Below are positions 1-14,298 of a stretch of 64,000 bases of DNA, piece after piece; the stretch's first letter is position 1; each line of letters opens with the position of its first letter. The stretch comes from Paragorgia papillata. Its lineage: Eukaryota; Cnidaria; Anthozoa; Scleralcyonacea; Coralliidae. The position numbers and the translations under genes are program-made. The stretch is from NCBI GenBank assembly GCA_035771165.1, contig JAWNZC010000102.1:457501-521500 (forward strand). The letters run 5' to 3'. A model generated the notes under the pieces. The model had not been told where the DNA came from. It was given only the letters and a program-made list of their open reading frames with translations, and did not search any database.

Positions 1-579
1 GACGAACTGGCAGCTAACTTAAATAGCACGGTTGAGTGATTGAACTGAAACGTTGCTATTGGACAATTCGTTTATAGTATTATACTAAAATACAATGTGT
101 TCAGTGACCGTGCACCGTGCACAAAAATGCATAAAGGCGAACAAAAAGATAGACCAAAGACTTTAGCTGAGTTTCCAGACCATATCTCGATTGACTATGT
201 TCTGTGCAGGTTTTTAAGTATCTCTTTTTATTGTTTTTATATAATATAAAACCGTTCTTGTCAGATTTTGTGACAATTCAGGTCAGGACAATTTTGTTCA
301 GGTATTAAGAATTGCTAAAAATAGAGTGACATAATCTTTTTTTAAATTATGACATAATGATCTATTTAATTATTCGGGTCTTACACCACGGTGTGAAATA
401 AAGGCTTCTTGCAAGCTGAGCTTGAGTGTCACGCACAAAATAGATCCATGCGGGATCGCTTTGCTCATTCATTTGCTTTTTGCCTCGAAGGAAGAACTTG
501 AGAAGAATACAGTCTAGCCTTATTTGAATCTCGCTTGAAAGCTCGGCTTGGAAACTAGAATTAGAAATTGATTCAGACA

Positions 580-754
580 ATGATGGAAGACCAACTTACT
601 GAAGTCGTGAACATCAGTCCACCGTCCGAGGCTTTGAATCCTATAACATTATCATTCAATAACCTGAAAGCAGAAATCGATGGCAGAAAAATCTTAGATA
701 ACATCAGTGGATCGGTGAAACCCGGTGAGGTCTTGGCTGTTATGGGGCCAAGTG
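580..754 (+). CDS. ABCG alternative first exon, copy A
   Basis: Starts at tandem ATG codons (580, 583). An in-frame TAG lies just upstream at 562. Ends in phase 1 within Walker A (MGPSG) at a GTAAGC donor. Encodes the N-terminus and first NBD strand ([18 protein letters not shown]). Nearly identical to the exon at 2809-2983. Confidence 0.85.
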
Positions 755-3700
755 GTAAGCCTTTTTTTGTATTCATTTATAATTTCTTTAACCGCAGTAC
801 AAAGCTCGTATGTTTGTTTATAATGTTTAAACCAACGAATTCTTAAATCATTTGTGTTCACGATCACCGCTATTGTAGAAAGAAACAATAAGGTTCACAT
901 GATATGAACTGTTTTTGGAATCTAACTGCGAGTGACGTTTACATGTAATAGCCTAATTAATATGAAGATCGAAGACAGCGCGAACAATATATTACAAGTC
1001 CTTGTTTACCGTTTTCAAGTAATTACTTTGGGGTTTAAAGCTGATCGAAGCATTATCGGATCTGTTAACACTTGACTTCTCTTTCAATATGCACGAGTTT
1101 CTTCCCTTTAAATTTTCAGTGTTTTTAATACAGTATAACGTTTTTAATATAGTGTTTATCAAATTCAATAATTCATGACGAAAATTCAAAAGAAATGAAT
1201 TAAAACAAAGTGTTCATCATTTACACTTACAATTTGATAAGTAAGTTAAAATATTCGCGTCCGGTCTTTATGGGCATCATATAAAGCGCCCTGATGGGCA
1301 TCTACAATTTTATTATTTTAACTATCACTTAAAATATTTGTGACAAATTATCAAATATTTTCCACTTTATAATTCCATGGGGGTTTCGTGTGTCCGTTTA
1401 AATATATACATATAATTATGTCGCCATTTATATTCAAATTTTCAATTTAGACAGGTATAAAGGTCACATCTGATCTTTAGTAGATAAAACATATTTTCTT
1501 TGACTATATATCAACAAAGTGGGATTATCACCAACAAAAGGGTAATCAGTAACAAGTTTATACTGCCTACTGTAGCTTGTACACTCACAAGGAAATACGC
1601 TAGTGATTTCAGTTTTAATTTATGCAGCCTGTAGCTTTGTTGGGTGATTTGGTATACTTTTGAAATTGTTGATTATCCATAATGCTAAACTGGTTGTAGA
1701 TGATTGGAAAAGCAAATAATTTGATCATGGTTAATTATATTAATAATCTGAATCACAATCGGAAATGGTGGCTGTTGATGCTCGCGAAATACGGGCTGAC
1801 CCGTATTAGCTACACATGCGTAGAACGAATATCTGGCGTGTAAACATCAATACACGGCCGACAACTCACTTGAGCCAGCACACACGTGGACTGCAAACTG
1901 CCCCATGAAAGTGGCCGATTTTCTATGCGATTTCCGATCGTGCAATGACCAATGAACTAATGACAAAAATACTATATATATAGTCAACCCGGATGTTCTC
2001 TTGCCTACGACTTTGCAATATTTGATATGCAAGATTGTAATTTTGATTGTCGGATTCAATCAGCAACTTGCAAACACTTTATCACGATTCCTCAATGGGT
2101 TGCTTAAAATATTGGTTTTCAACATTGTACTTCTGTGCATAGTCATAGTCAATCGAGATATGGTCTGGAAATTTGGCAAACTTCAAAGCGCCTATAATAA
2201 ACTGTGATTTTATGTTGAACCGTACCTTGAACCGACATACCTCACACGGTGCACATCCTTTGTTTTAGGTTTATTAATATTTAAATAGCACGGTTGAGTG
2301 ATTGAACTGAAATGTTGCTATTGGACAATTCGTTCATTATACTAAAATACAATGGGTTCAGTGACCGTGCACGGTGCACAAAAATACATAAAGGTGAACA
2401 AAAAGATAGACCAAAGACTTTAGCTGAGTTTCCAGACCATATATCTATCTCTTTTTATTCTTTTTATATAATATAAAACCGTTCTTGTCAAATTTTGTGA
2501 CAATTCAGGACAATGTTGTTCAGGTAAGAATTGCTAAAAATAGAGTGACATAACCTCTTTTGAAATTATGACATAAATAAATAATGATCTATTTAATTAT
2601 TCGGGTCTTACGCCACGGGGTGAAATAAAGGCTTCTTGCAGCTGAGCTGAGTGTCACGCACAAAATGGATCCATGCGGGATCGCTTTGCTCATTCATTTG
2701 CCTTTTGCCTCGAAGGAAGAACTTGAGAAGAATACAGTCTAGCCTTATTTGAATCTCGCTTGAAAGCTCGACTTGGAAACTAGAATTAGAGATTGATTGA
2801 TTGAGACAATGATGGAAGACCAACTTACTGAAGCCGTGAACATCAGTCTACCGTCCGACGCTTGCAATCCTATAACATTATCATTCAATAACCTGAAAGC
2901 AGAAATCGATGGCAGAAAAATCTTAGATAACATCAGTGGATCGGTGAAACCCGGTGAGGTCTTGGCTGTTATGGGGCCAAGTGGTAAGCCTTTTGTATTC
3001 ATTTATAATTTCTTTAACCGCCGTACAAAGCTCGTATGTTTGTTTATAATGTTTAAACCAACGCATTCTTAAAATCATTTGTGTTCACGACTTCACGATC
3101 ACCGCTATTGTAGAAAGAAACAATAAGGTTCACATGATATGAACTGTTTTTGAAATCTAACTGCGAGTGACGTTTAATCGCCTAATTAATATGAAGATCG
3201 AAGACAGCATGAACAATGTCTTACAAGTCCTTGTATTGCCGTTTTGAAGTAATTACTTTGGGGTTTATTATAAAGCTGCAGCATTATCGGATCTGTTAAC
3301 ACTTGACTTCTCTTTCAATATACACGAGTTTCTTCCCTTTAAATTTTCAGTGTTTTTAATACAGTATAACGTTTTTAATTGTGTTTATCAAATTCAATAT
3401 TCATGACGAAAATTCAAAAGAAGTGAATGTTTAATCAGCATCTTTAAATACGGATAAAACATTGATTAATAAAACATCAATGTTTTATAAAAGTTAATAG
3501 GCACTAGTGGCTCAAATTCAGCTTTTTCTGAGTTAAAATGATCTTATTTAACCTTTTCTACGACTCTTAAACAAAGTGTTCATCATTTACACTTACAATT
3601 TGATAAGTAAGTTAAAATATTCGCGTCCGGTCTTTATGGGCATCTACAATATGGCTCGCCTTCGGCGCTCATATTTTAACAATCACTTAAAATAATTTGT

Positions 3701-6700
3701 GACAAATTATCAAATATTTTCCACTTTATAATTCCATGGGGGTTTCGTGTGTCTTTTTAAATATGTACATATAATTATAAAATTTGAATATAACCATTTA
3801 TATTCAAATTTTCAATTTAGACAGGTTAACAGGTCACATCTGATCCTTAGTAGATAAAACGTTTTTTCTTCGACTATATCAAGAAAGTGGGATTATCACC
3901 AACAAAAGGGTAATCAGTAACAAGTTTATACTGCCTACTGTAGCTTGTACACTCACTAACACAATGACTCAACCAGGAAATACGCTAGTGATTTCAGTTT
4001 TAATTTATGCAGCCTGTAGCTTTGTTGGGTCATTTGGTTGTTGATTTTCCGTAATACTCAACTGGTTGTAGATGATGGGAAAAGCAAGTAATTTGATCAT
4101 GGTTAATTATATTAATAATCTGAATCAATGACCAATGAACTAATGACAAAAATACGATATATTATAGTCAAACTGGATGTTCTCTTGCCTACGACTTTGT
4201 AATATTGATACGCAAGATTGCAATTTTGATTGTCGGATTCAATAAGCAACTTGCAAACGCTTTATCACAATTCATTGATGGGTTGCTTAACAAACAACAC
4301 ATAAAGGTGATGTTATCCTTGAAGGTAATGGCTCTAACTTTATGTAGAATTTCACATTATCCAAAGTTTGGCATTTAAAAATGATTTTTTAAGGGCAACC
4401 TGTCAAGGAATCATGATAAAGCTTGCTGATTGAATCCATCAATAATATTAGTACACTGTTATGTATCAATATTACAAAGTCACATGCAAGAGAACATCCG
4501 GTTTGACTAATAATGTGAATCAATACCAATCAATAATTGCAAAAATAGTATTATAGGGGCCATACACAAAATATGTGATGCTTTTTTTGCCGATTTTTGA
4601 CTCCCCCTACCCCCCTGTGACAATCTGTGATGGTTGGCATTACACCCCATTGAAAATTACATGACTCTGAGCCAACCCCCCCCCCCCCCAAACACCAAAT
4701 TAATATGCAGTAACTGGTACCATTTTTTACACTACAATCAATTTTCAGGGAGAAAGCCTGAATAGCAGGTTAGGCTAACTTGGACATTACTACCGGTATA
4801 CAGTCCTTCAGATTTAGGCCGGTGAACGGTGAATTTCGCCGGTGGTTGAGTGGATTTTGTAGCAAATTCGCTGTGTCTCCATCGTATTTCACCGTCGCTG
4901 GATAAATAAATAATCCATGAATGATTTTAAATTCCCCAACGCGTGTTTTGAAACCGGCCATTTTGTGTGAAAATGTTCGAAGTAAACTTGCTCTTCCCGC
5001 CATATTGAATTCTACTGCGCTGGAGTCTGGGATCTACCATTACTTTACCTAGTATATTATATCGTATCCGACTCAGTTGTATGGCATTTTTTACCTCTGA
5101 AATGGCTGGAAATGGCATTTCAGAGCTTCAAAATTTCCCGGGGGGCATGTCCCAAGAACCCCTAGCAGGATGGTCCTGCGGACCATGCACGGCCTTCGGC
5201 CCTGATTCTCCGGGTCATCAATTTCATTCCCCAGACCCTTACACAAAAACCTGAAACGCTGACTATAGCTAGATAGTACAGGTGTATTGTATCCATCTCT
5301 GTTGACTATATATGGTCTTGTATTTTTCTGTTTAGGTTCAGGGAAAACTACTCTGCTTAATTTTCTTGCTGGTCGTCAAGTTGCTGATACAAAATCTGGA
5401 GAGGTCTTACTGAATGGCAGACATATTAATAAAAAACTAAAAAGAAAGATTTGTTATGTATTGCAACAAGATCTCTTTTTTGACAACCTAACCTTGAAGG
5501 AAACTTTAACTGTAAGTAATAGTTTTAATTATTTATCTCAGTTTCCACACTGGAACCACCAGGGTAGTGCAGGGACTGGGAATTCCTGAACTGAAGTCTG
5601 AACTGATTCGAGCATTGAAGTAAGATTATCAGCTGATTTGGCCAGTCAGGCTCTTCTTTTTCAAGAGGTTTTGAGAGCCTTTGGAACAAGCTAAGAGGAT
5701 ATAATGTTTATTGACTTCTTAATTAATTATAATGACAAATTTAAATAAATACTCTTTGTGACCATCTTAATAATAAGAGCTGGCCTCATCAATTGTGTGT
5801 CTGCAATTTCAAACGTAGCTAGGAAAGATAATCCATTCAATGCAAATAAAAAGATATACCGTATTTTCTGGGCGATAACCCGCGGGTTATCTCTTAATTT
5901 TGCTAGGAAACATAATTAGTGCGGGTAATAGGGTGGTGTGGGTAATCTGTTGAGTTCTTAAGACGACGCCATCACGAAGACTGGAGACCAAGGATTCTAC
6001 TTTCATCTTTCAACTACTGGTACTGTACTTTTTTTAAATTTTGTGGTCCCAAACCAAGGGAGCACACCAGACTGACCTGTATTTCTTCTTCTTTGTTCGG
6101 CGTTCCTTCATTTATATTCAGCCATTTTGAATAATGAGGTATATTCATTAGCGTATCGCAGGCACGGGCTACGGCCCGGTTATTTCATTTTCAGAACGCG
6201 TTCAGGTTTCCTTCGGCCCTGTGACCCGTGCCTGCGATACGAAAAATTCAAACATTTTGAGGGAAGCATGCTTTAGAACCACTCCCCCCTAGAATACTTC
6301 AAGGGCTACGGTCTTGACCTGTCTGAGACTATGGTCACGTCCCTTCAATCAGTGGCTACCCTACCAGTAGCCCCTACTTTCAAATATTATGTTCTACCGC
6401 CACTGGCTGTTGCATTTTTTTAAATATAAATTTCTTGTGTGTTTTTTTTAGTATTCAGCATTGTTGAGACTGCCTGACAAAATGCCAAAAGCAGAGAAAT
6501 TAAGAAAGGTACAGTATTAGGATAAATTAGCAAGGGTGGACTTAAGCGGAACTGTTGTATTTCAAATATTATAAGGACAGTACTATGGAGGCAGTGTTTT
6601 AGATAGAGCAAAGTGAAAAGGTGGTAAAATTTAAACTGCTGAGAATAGTTTTGATAACGAAATACTGACGTTTTGAGCGAAGCCCTTCATCACAGAGTAA

Positions 6701-9700
6701 AACAGTCAGAAGTAGTAATTAACGTTATGATTTAAAGTTAAAAATAATTGGTTGATTGGCAAGATATCATCTTTCAAAAAAAAGACGTTTTAAAGAAATT
6801 AAATAATATAAAATAATGAAAATATAAGTCAGACTCGTTGTAATTTTGTCTTTTGCTTTATTCTTATTAGGTTGATGAAATAGTAGATGTGTTGGATCTC
6901 AAAAAGTGTGCTGATACAAGTAAGAGTCGCACAAACCTTATGTTACATTGTGAGACCTTACATTACATTGTGAGACCTTACACTACATTGTGAGACCTTA
7001 CACTACATTGTGAGACCTTATGTTACATTGTGAGACCTTACGTTACATTGTGAGACCTTATATTGCATTGTGAGACCTTATATTGCATTGTGAGACCTAA
7101 TACATTACATTGTGAGACCTTACATTACATTATGAGACCTTACATTACGTTGTGAGACATTATGTTACGTTGTGAGACCTTACATTACATTGTGAGACCT
7201 TACATTACATTGTGAAACCTTACATTACATTGTGAGACCTTACGTTACATTGTGAGACCTTACATTACATTGTGAGACCTTACGTTGCATTGTGAGACCT
7301 AATACATTACATTGTGAGACCTTACATTACATTGTGAGACCTTACATTACATTGTGAGGCATGTTACGTTGTGAGACCTTACGTTACATTGTGAGACCTT
7401 ACATTACGTTGTGAGACCTTACGTTACATTGTGAGACCTTTACGTTACATTGTGAGACCTTACATTACATTGTGAGACCTTACGTTACATTATGAGACCT
7501 TGTGTTACATTGTGAGACCTTACATTACATTGTGAGACCTTACATTACATTGTGAGACCTTACATTACGTTGTGAGACATTATGTTACATTGTGAGACTT
7601 TACATTACATTGTGAGACTTCACATTACATTGTGTCAGACCTTACGTTACACTGTGAGACTTCACATTACATTGTGAGACATTACGTTACTTTGTGAGAC
7701 CTTACATTACAATGTGAAACCTTACGTTACTTTGTGAGACCTTACATTACATTATGGGACCTTACATTAGATTGTGAGTCCTTACATTAGATTGTGAGTC
7801 CTTACAATGTAACGTAACGTAAGGTCTCACAATGTAGCGTAATATCTTGTAAAATAAATGGTCTAATGTTCTGTATGTAATATTTTATAGCATATATATA
7901 TTTTTTTTCTCATTTATTAGAAATGGGCAACTCTATTACAAGAGGTCTTTCTGGAGGTAACAATTTGCGTTGTTTTGGGTGGGAAGGGCCAATCAGCTTG
8001 CTAAGATTTTGTACTTGTCTTACTTTAGGTGAAAAGAAAAGAGCAAATATTGGATGTGAATTGATAATCAATCCCTCTCTCATTTTTCTCGATGTAAGTA
8101 AAATAGTTATACAACCATTAATTTCTTTTGCCGACTGACTGTAAAACATGACACGAGTCAACACAGAAATCGAGATGTTGCATTTGCAATTCGTTTCAAG
8201 CATGCTCAATTTTGACGATCAGTACTTCTGTGCGGCCGGTTTCTAGTGTGTCTGACCAACTGATATTTATTTGGGACATATACCGACTATTGTTCTAGGC
8301 ATCAACATTATGTCGTCTCAGAATATATTATACTTAATAATAATTTTTGGACTTTCCAGTCTCCTTTGCAGGCAACCTTGTTGGCTCTTATTGGGAAGAG
8401 GTGGAAAAAAACTCGGGTGGAGTGTAGTGCAAACTTGGTTGGGTGGGGGGGGGGGGGGGGAGGGAAGTCTGGTAGATTGGGCAAACTCTGGTGGAGTGGG
8501 CAAGCTCGGGTGGAGTGCCGCAGTCCTTTTTGGGAGCAAAATTACACGTGTGCGATAATTCACACGCGTAAATAATTTTGCGCGTGCGATTCGCACGTCC
8601 GTTTAAAATTATCAATTATGGCACAGAAATATGAACCTAACTTTTATATTTCCTACACATCCGAAAAAGAAAGCTGCGTTGCTTGATTTTCATTGTAAGA
8701 CGTTATCTTTCGCTTTAACGCATTAGTTAAGTTGTAAAATGTAAAACGTACTTCGCTGTGAAAACTGTTACATTCGCCTACGCTAAAGACGATATACATT
8801 ACATTGCAAAGACCTTCGTTGTGAGATCTTACGTTACGCTGTGAGATCTTGCGTTACGCTGTGAGACCTTGCGTTACGTTGTGACACCTTCCGTTACGTT
8901 GTGAGACCTTACGCTACGTTGTGACACCTTCCGTAACATTGTGACACCTTCCGTTACATTGTGAAACCTTCCGTTACGTTGTGAGACCTTCCGTTACATT
9001 GTGAGACCTTCCGTTACATTGTGAGACCTTACGTTACGTTGTGACACCTTCCGTTACATTGTGACACCTTCTGTTATGTTGTGACACCTTCCGTTACATT
9101 GTGACACCTTCCGTTACATTGTGACACCTTCCGTTACATTGTGACACCTTCCGTTACATTGTGACACCTTCCGTTACGTTGTGAGACCTTACGTTACATT
9201 GTGACACCTTCCGTTACATTGTGACACCTTCTGTTATGTTGTGACACCTTACGTTACGTTGTGAGACCTTATTGTGGCACCTTCCGTTACGTTGTGAGAT
9301 GTGACATATTACTGAAACTTTCACACATTTTCACTATTGCAATGTGAATGAACAATTGAACATGGCGTTTCACGCGTGCGATAAACAGCACGCGCAGTTG
9401 GGTTCACGTGTGTGCCAACGCGTGCGCGTGCGATCGTACGCGTCAAACGAAAAGGACTGGAGTGGGCAAACTCTGGTGGAGTGGGCAAACTCGGGTGGAG
9501 TGGGCAAACTCGGGTGGAGTGGGAAAACTCGGGTGGAGTGGGAAAACTCAGGTGGAGTGGGAAAACTCGTATGTAGTGGGCAATGGGGGGATGTTACGTT
9601 TGTCACAAACTGCACAAAGTTGCCTGCAGACTATGCTAAAGGTTTTCGTCCCATTTGAGGCAGCACTTCACTTGCGACAGTAACTTCTAGTGTATTTTAT

Positions 9701-12700
9701 AATGGACTTATTCAGAGTTTGTATTTGTTGTTTCAGGAGCCTACCTCTGGTCTGGATTCAAACAATGCACTCAACTTGGTGAAAACATTAGAAACTCTGG
9801 CTGAGAACGAGGCTAAGACTATTATCATGACAATTCATCAACCGTCCAGCCAGATCTTTCACTTATTCGATAAATTACTCTTACTGGTTAATGGGAAGGT
9901 AAGTAATGATGTGTAGTGAATGTGGTAGAATTGTATATTAAAGGTGCTGTCCAGTTTGTTCTGCGCATGTACGAAACTAATGTTTACATCTTTATTTACA
10001 AAAATATGTACTGATACCTTATTGAAGATTGTAAGCTTTTCTTGCTTCCTCTTCATTACTTGTACCCAAAAGAAGAAGAAATAGATCAGAGAAATCCGAA
10101 GAGATATCCTCCCGAATCGCTTGGTTTTCTGCCATGTTGCTCCGAACAGTTTACATTGTGTTGAGTACTTCATGTAAATATCTACGAATGTCATGTTTTT
10201 CGGACCCCATAGCGGTCATGCGCAACACGGACGTACGTCACCTTTAAGTAACCGTATTTCTTCGAATAAGCGCCCAAGCGCATAAGGGTTTATCACTTCA
10301 CTTCACTTCACTTCACTTCACTTCACTTCACTTCACTTCACTTCACTTCACTTCACTTCACTTCACTTCACTTCACTTCACTTCACTTCACTTCACTTCA
10401 CTCCACCTCACCTCACCTCACTTCACCTCACTTCACCTCACCTCACCTCACCTCACCTCACTTCACTTCACTTCACTTTACCTCACTTCACCTCACCTCA
10501 CTTCACCTCACCTCACTTCACCTCACCTCACCTCACTTCACTTCACTTCACTTCACTTCACCTCACTTCACTTCACTTCACTTCACTTCACTTCACTTCA
10601 CTTCACTTCACTTCACTCCACTCCACCTCACCTCACCTCACTTCACCTCACTTCACTTCACCTCACCTCACCTCACCTCACCTCACTTCACTTCACTTCA
10701 CTTCACTTTACCTCACTTCACCTCACCTCACTTCACCTCACCTCACTTCACTTCACCTCACTTCACCTCACTTCACCTCACCTCACTTCACCTCACCTCA
10801 CCTCACCTCACTTCACTTCACTTCACCTCACTTCACTTCACTTCACTTCACTTCACTTCACTTCACTTCACTTCACTCCACTCCACTCCACTTCACTCCA
10901 CCTCACCTCACCTCACCTCACCTCACCTCACCTCACCTCACCTCACCTCACCTCACCTCACCTCACTTCACCTCACCTCACCTCACCTCACTTCACCTCA
11001 CCTCACTTCACCTCACCTCACTTCACTTCACCTCACCTCACCTCACTTCACCTCACCTCACCTCACCTCACCTCACCTCACCTCACCTCACCTCACCTCA
11101 CCTCACTTCACTTCACTTCACTTCACTTCACCTCACCTCACCTCACCTCACCTCGCGTCGCGTCACTTCACTTCACTTCACCTCGCGTCGCGTCACTTCA
11201 CTTCACTTCACTTATAATGAAGATCTGCGCGTCGAAACGTTGGGTCATGACCAGTAACTTTCTAAGTGCACGTTCAAACAAACATTTTAAGCCAGAGTAG
11301 CGTTAAATTATGTCGGATTCTTCACCTGACTGTGTTGGGAATTAATTTTTTTTGAAGTGAGCTAATCTTAAGGTGAGGCAACATTTTTCTTCAACGTGCA
11401 ACGCAAGCCGAAATGCGTTGTTGCACGTATTACCACCCACCTTAAACATTGTCACGCAACAATGAGTGTGTTGTAATACGTGCAACAACGCTTTTCAACT
11501 TGCAACGCAATAAAGTTGCGTTGCAAGTTGAAGAAAAATGTTGCCCGTATTACCTTCACCTTTACGATAATGTGCTTTTTTATCATACGTCTGTTTCGCT
11601 CATTAGGTTGCCTATTATGGTCAATCTTCAGACGTTCTCGACTTCTTTGAAAGAGCTGGATTCAAATGCGAAGCCCATTACAATCCCGCTGACTATATCT
11701 GTAAGTATTTGTACAATAACACGACTTCTGTGCGTATTTTCATTGGTTGTTGCCCTTGATCTATTAGAGGATGCACAGATTACGTCACTGACGTGGTCTG
11801 ATTTCTGCAAACCAATCGCGGATCACACTGCAATATCACGAGCCAATGACGTTGCTTGATTTCTATAGATCGTGGATCACGTCAGATGACGCTATTCATC
11901 TTTTTCGATGGTTTGAAAATTCCCTAAGAAAATTTAGTAAATGTTTTGAAATGTAGTTTTTCTATTTTTTTATTCAATGTATATTAAGTGATGCTAAATG
12001 ATTATTTTTAGTGGAAGTTTTGTCGAGAGGAACTGAAGTGGAGGAGAAAATTGTAGCAGCTTGTCAAGAATGGTAAGTACAGTACTCTACTTTACTCCAC
12101 TGCACTCCACTGCACAGCCGCACTCCACTCCACTCTACTCTACTCTACTCTACTCTAATCTAATCTACTCTACTCCACTCCACTCCACTCCACTCCACTC
12201 CACTCTGCTCTGTTTCCGACATGCTCTACTCTACTCTACTCTACTCTACTCTACTCTACTCTACTCTACTCTACTCTACTCTACTCTACTCTACTCTACT
12301 CTACTCTACTCTACTCTACTCTTACTCTCTACTCTACTCCTACTCTACTCTACTCTACTCTACCCTACCCTACCCCACTACTCCTACCCTACCCCTACTC
12401 TACCCTACCCTACCCTACCCTACCCTACCCTACCTTACCCTACTCCACTCCACCCCACTTCACTCCACTCTACTCCACCCCACGTCACTTCACTCTACTC
12501 CACCCCACGTCACTTCAATCTACTCCATTCCACTTCACTCTACTCCATACCACTTCACTCTACTCTACTCCACTCCTCTCTACTTCACTCTACTCACTGA
12601 TTTTCTAATAAAACACGAAAACCCTATCTTTCTAGGATAAAAGGCACTCTACCTATCCCTGTATGTGTTGACCGAAAAAGCCTTATCAGCAATAGCGAAC

Positions 12701-13659
12701 GAGACAACGATTCTGCTGTATTACCGCTGGACTACTGCCTGCAGAACCGAGCCAGCTTTCATGAAGATCGCAGTGATATCGACTCCCTAACATCAGATCA
12801 CGTTAACCTCCCCAAGGTGAACGCGAAAACGGAATCAGAGACCCAATCACAGAAGGATGACGCGAACACAGCGGAATTGTCCGAAACACCCAACGGCTAC
12901 ACGAATAAGCTATGTGAACTGCGAAATAGTTCCCCAGCGGTTTTATGTCGAGAGAAAGACGACTCTAAAGTGCAGTTGGTGACGTCCGCGACAAACAGAC
13001 ACTCTATTCGGAGGAATTCCATGGAACAGATCAAGTTGATGATGGATAATACATCGGAGGATAGCGAGGACAACGAGGGTGAACGAGGGTTTTATCCGGG
13101 TCATGGGGATAAATGGCCAACGTCTTTTTGGACGCAGTTTTGTGTGCTTAGTCACAGGACATTCAAACAATCATTACCAAACATTTTGTCAAAGCTTAAT
13201 TTAGTACAGGTGAGGGAGTGTTTGGAGAGAAAACATGAAATGACAGAGCTGGGTGCTGTGCTTGTTGATTACGAACGAACGAACCGATCGATCAATCAAC
13301 CAACCAACCAACCAACCTAAACCAACCAATCTACCTACCTACCTACCAAACCAACCCAATCAACCAAGGAACGAACGAATTAACGAATCAACCAACCAAC
13401 GAAGGAGCGAATCAACCACTAACAAACCAATGAACGAACCAACCAACCAATCAATCAATCAACCCACTAATCAATCAATCAATCAACGAACGAACGAACG
13501 GACGGACGGATCGATCGATCGATCGATCAACCTACCAACCAAACCAAACCAACCCAAATAACCAAGGAACGAACGAGTCAACCAATTAACGAATCAACCA
13601 ACTAACCAACCAACGAAGGAACGAATCAACCAACCAATCAATCAACCCACTAACCAATT

Positions 13660-13701
<42 letters not shown>

Positions 13702-13989
13702 CGAACGAACGAAAGAACGAACGAACGGAGGAACGGACGAACGGACGAACGAACGAACGAACGAACGAACGAACGAACGAACGAACGAACGAACCGATCG
13801 ATCGATCGATCAACCAACCAACCAACCAACCAACCAACCAACCAACCAACCAACCAACCAACCAACCAACCAACCAACCAAACCAACCCAATCAACCAAG
13901 GAACGAACGAATCAACCAATTAACGAATCAACCAACCAACGAAGGAATGAATCAACCAACTAACCAACCAATCAATCAATCAACCCACT

Positions 13990-14059
<70 letters not shown>

Positions 14060-14258
14060 CGAACGAACGAAAGAACGAACGAACGGAGGAACGGACGGAT
14101 GAACGAACGAACGAACGAACCGATCGATCGATCAACCTACCAACCAAACCAACCCAATCAACCAAGGAACAAACGAATCAACCAACTAACCAACCAATGA
14201 ACGAACCAACCAATCAATCAATCAATCCAACCCACTAACCAATCAATCAATCAGTCGG

Positions 14259-14298
<40 letters not shown>

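Larger units (their letters stand above)
19..2107 (+). repeat. Tandem segmental duplication, copy A
   Basis: Direct duplicate of 2281-4290. Both copies open with the same TTAAATAGCACGG block and contain 5' flank, exon 1 and the start of intron 1. Copy A alone carries a 189-bp insertion at 1754-1942. Confidence 0.9.

Noticed and set aside
6935..9300. Regular direct repeats that might be a CRISPR array
   Set aside because: Units are contiguous 20-mers with no unique spacers, inside introns of a spliced animal gene.
12061..12640. Frames of 139-179 codons (LYSTLLYST)
   Set aside because: Translation of the CTCTA array within intron 9.
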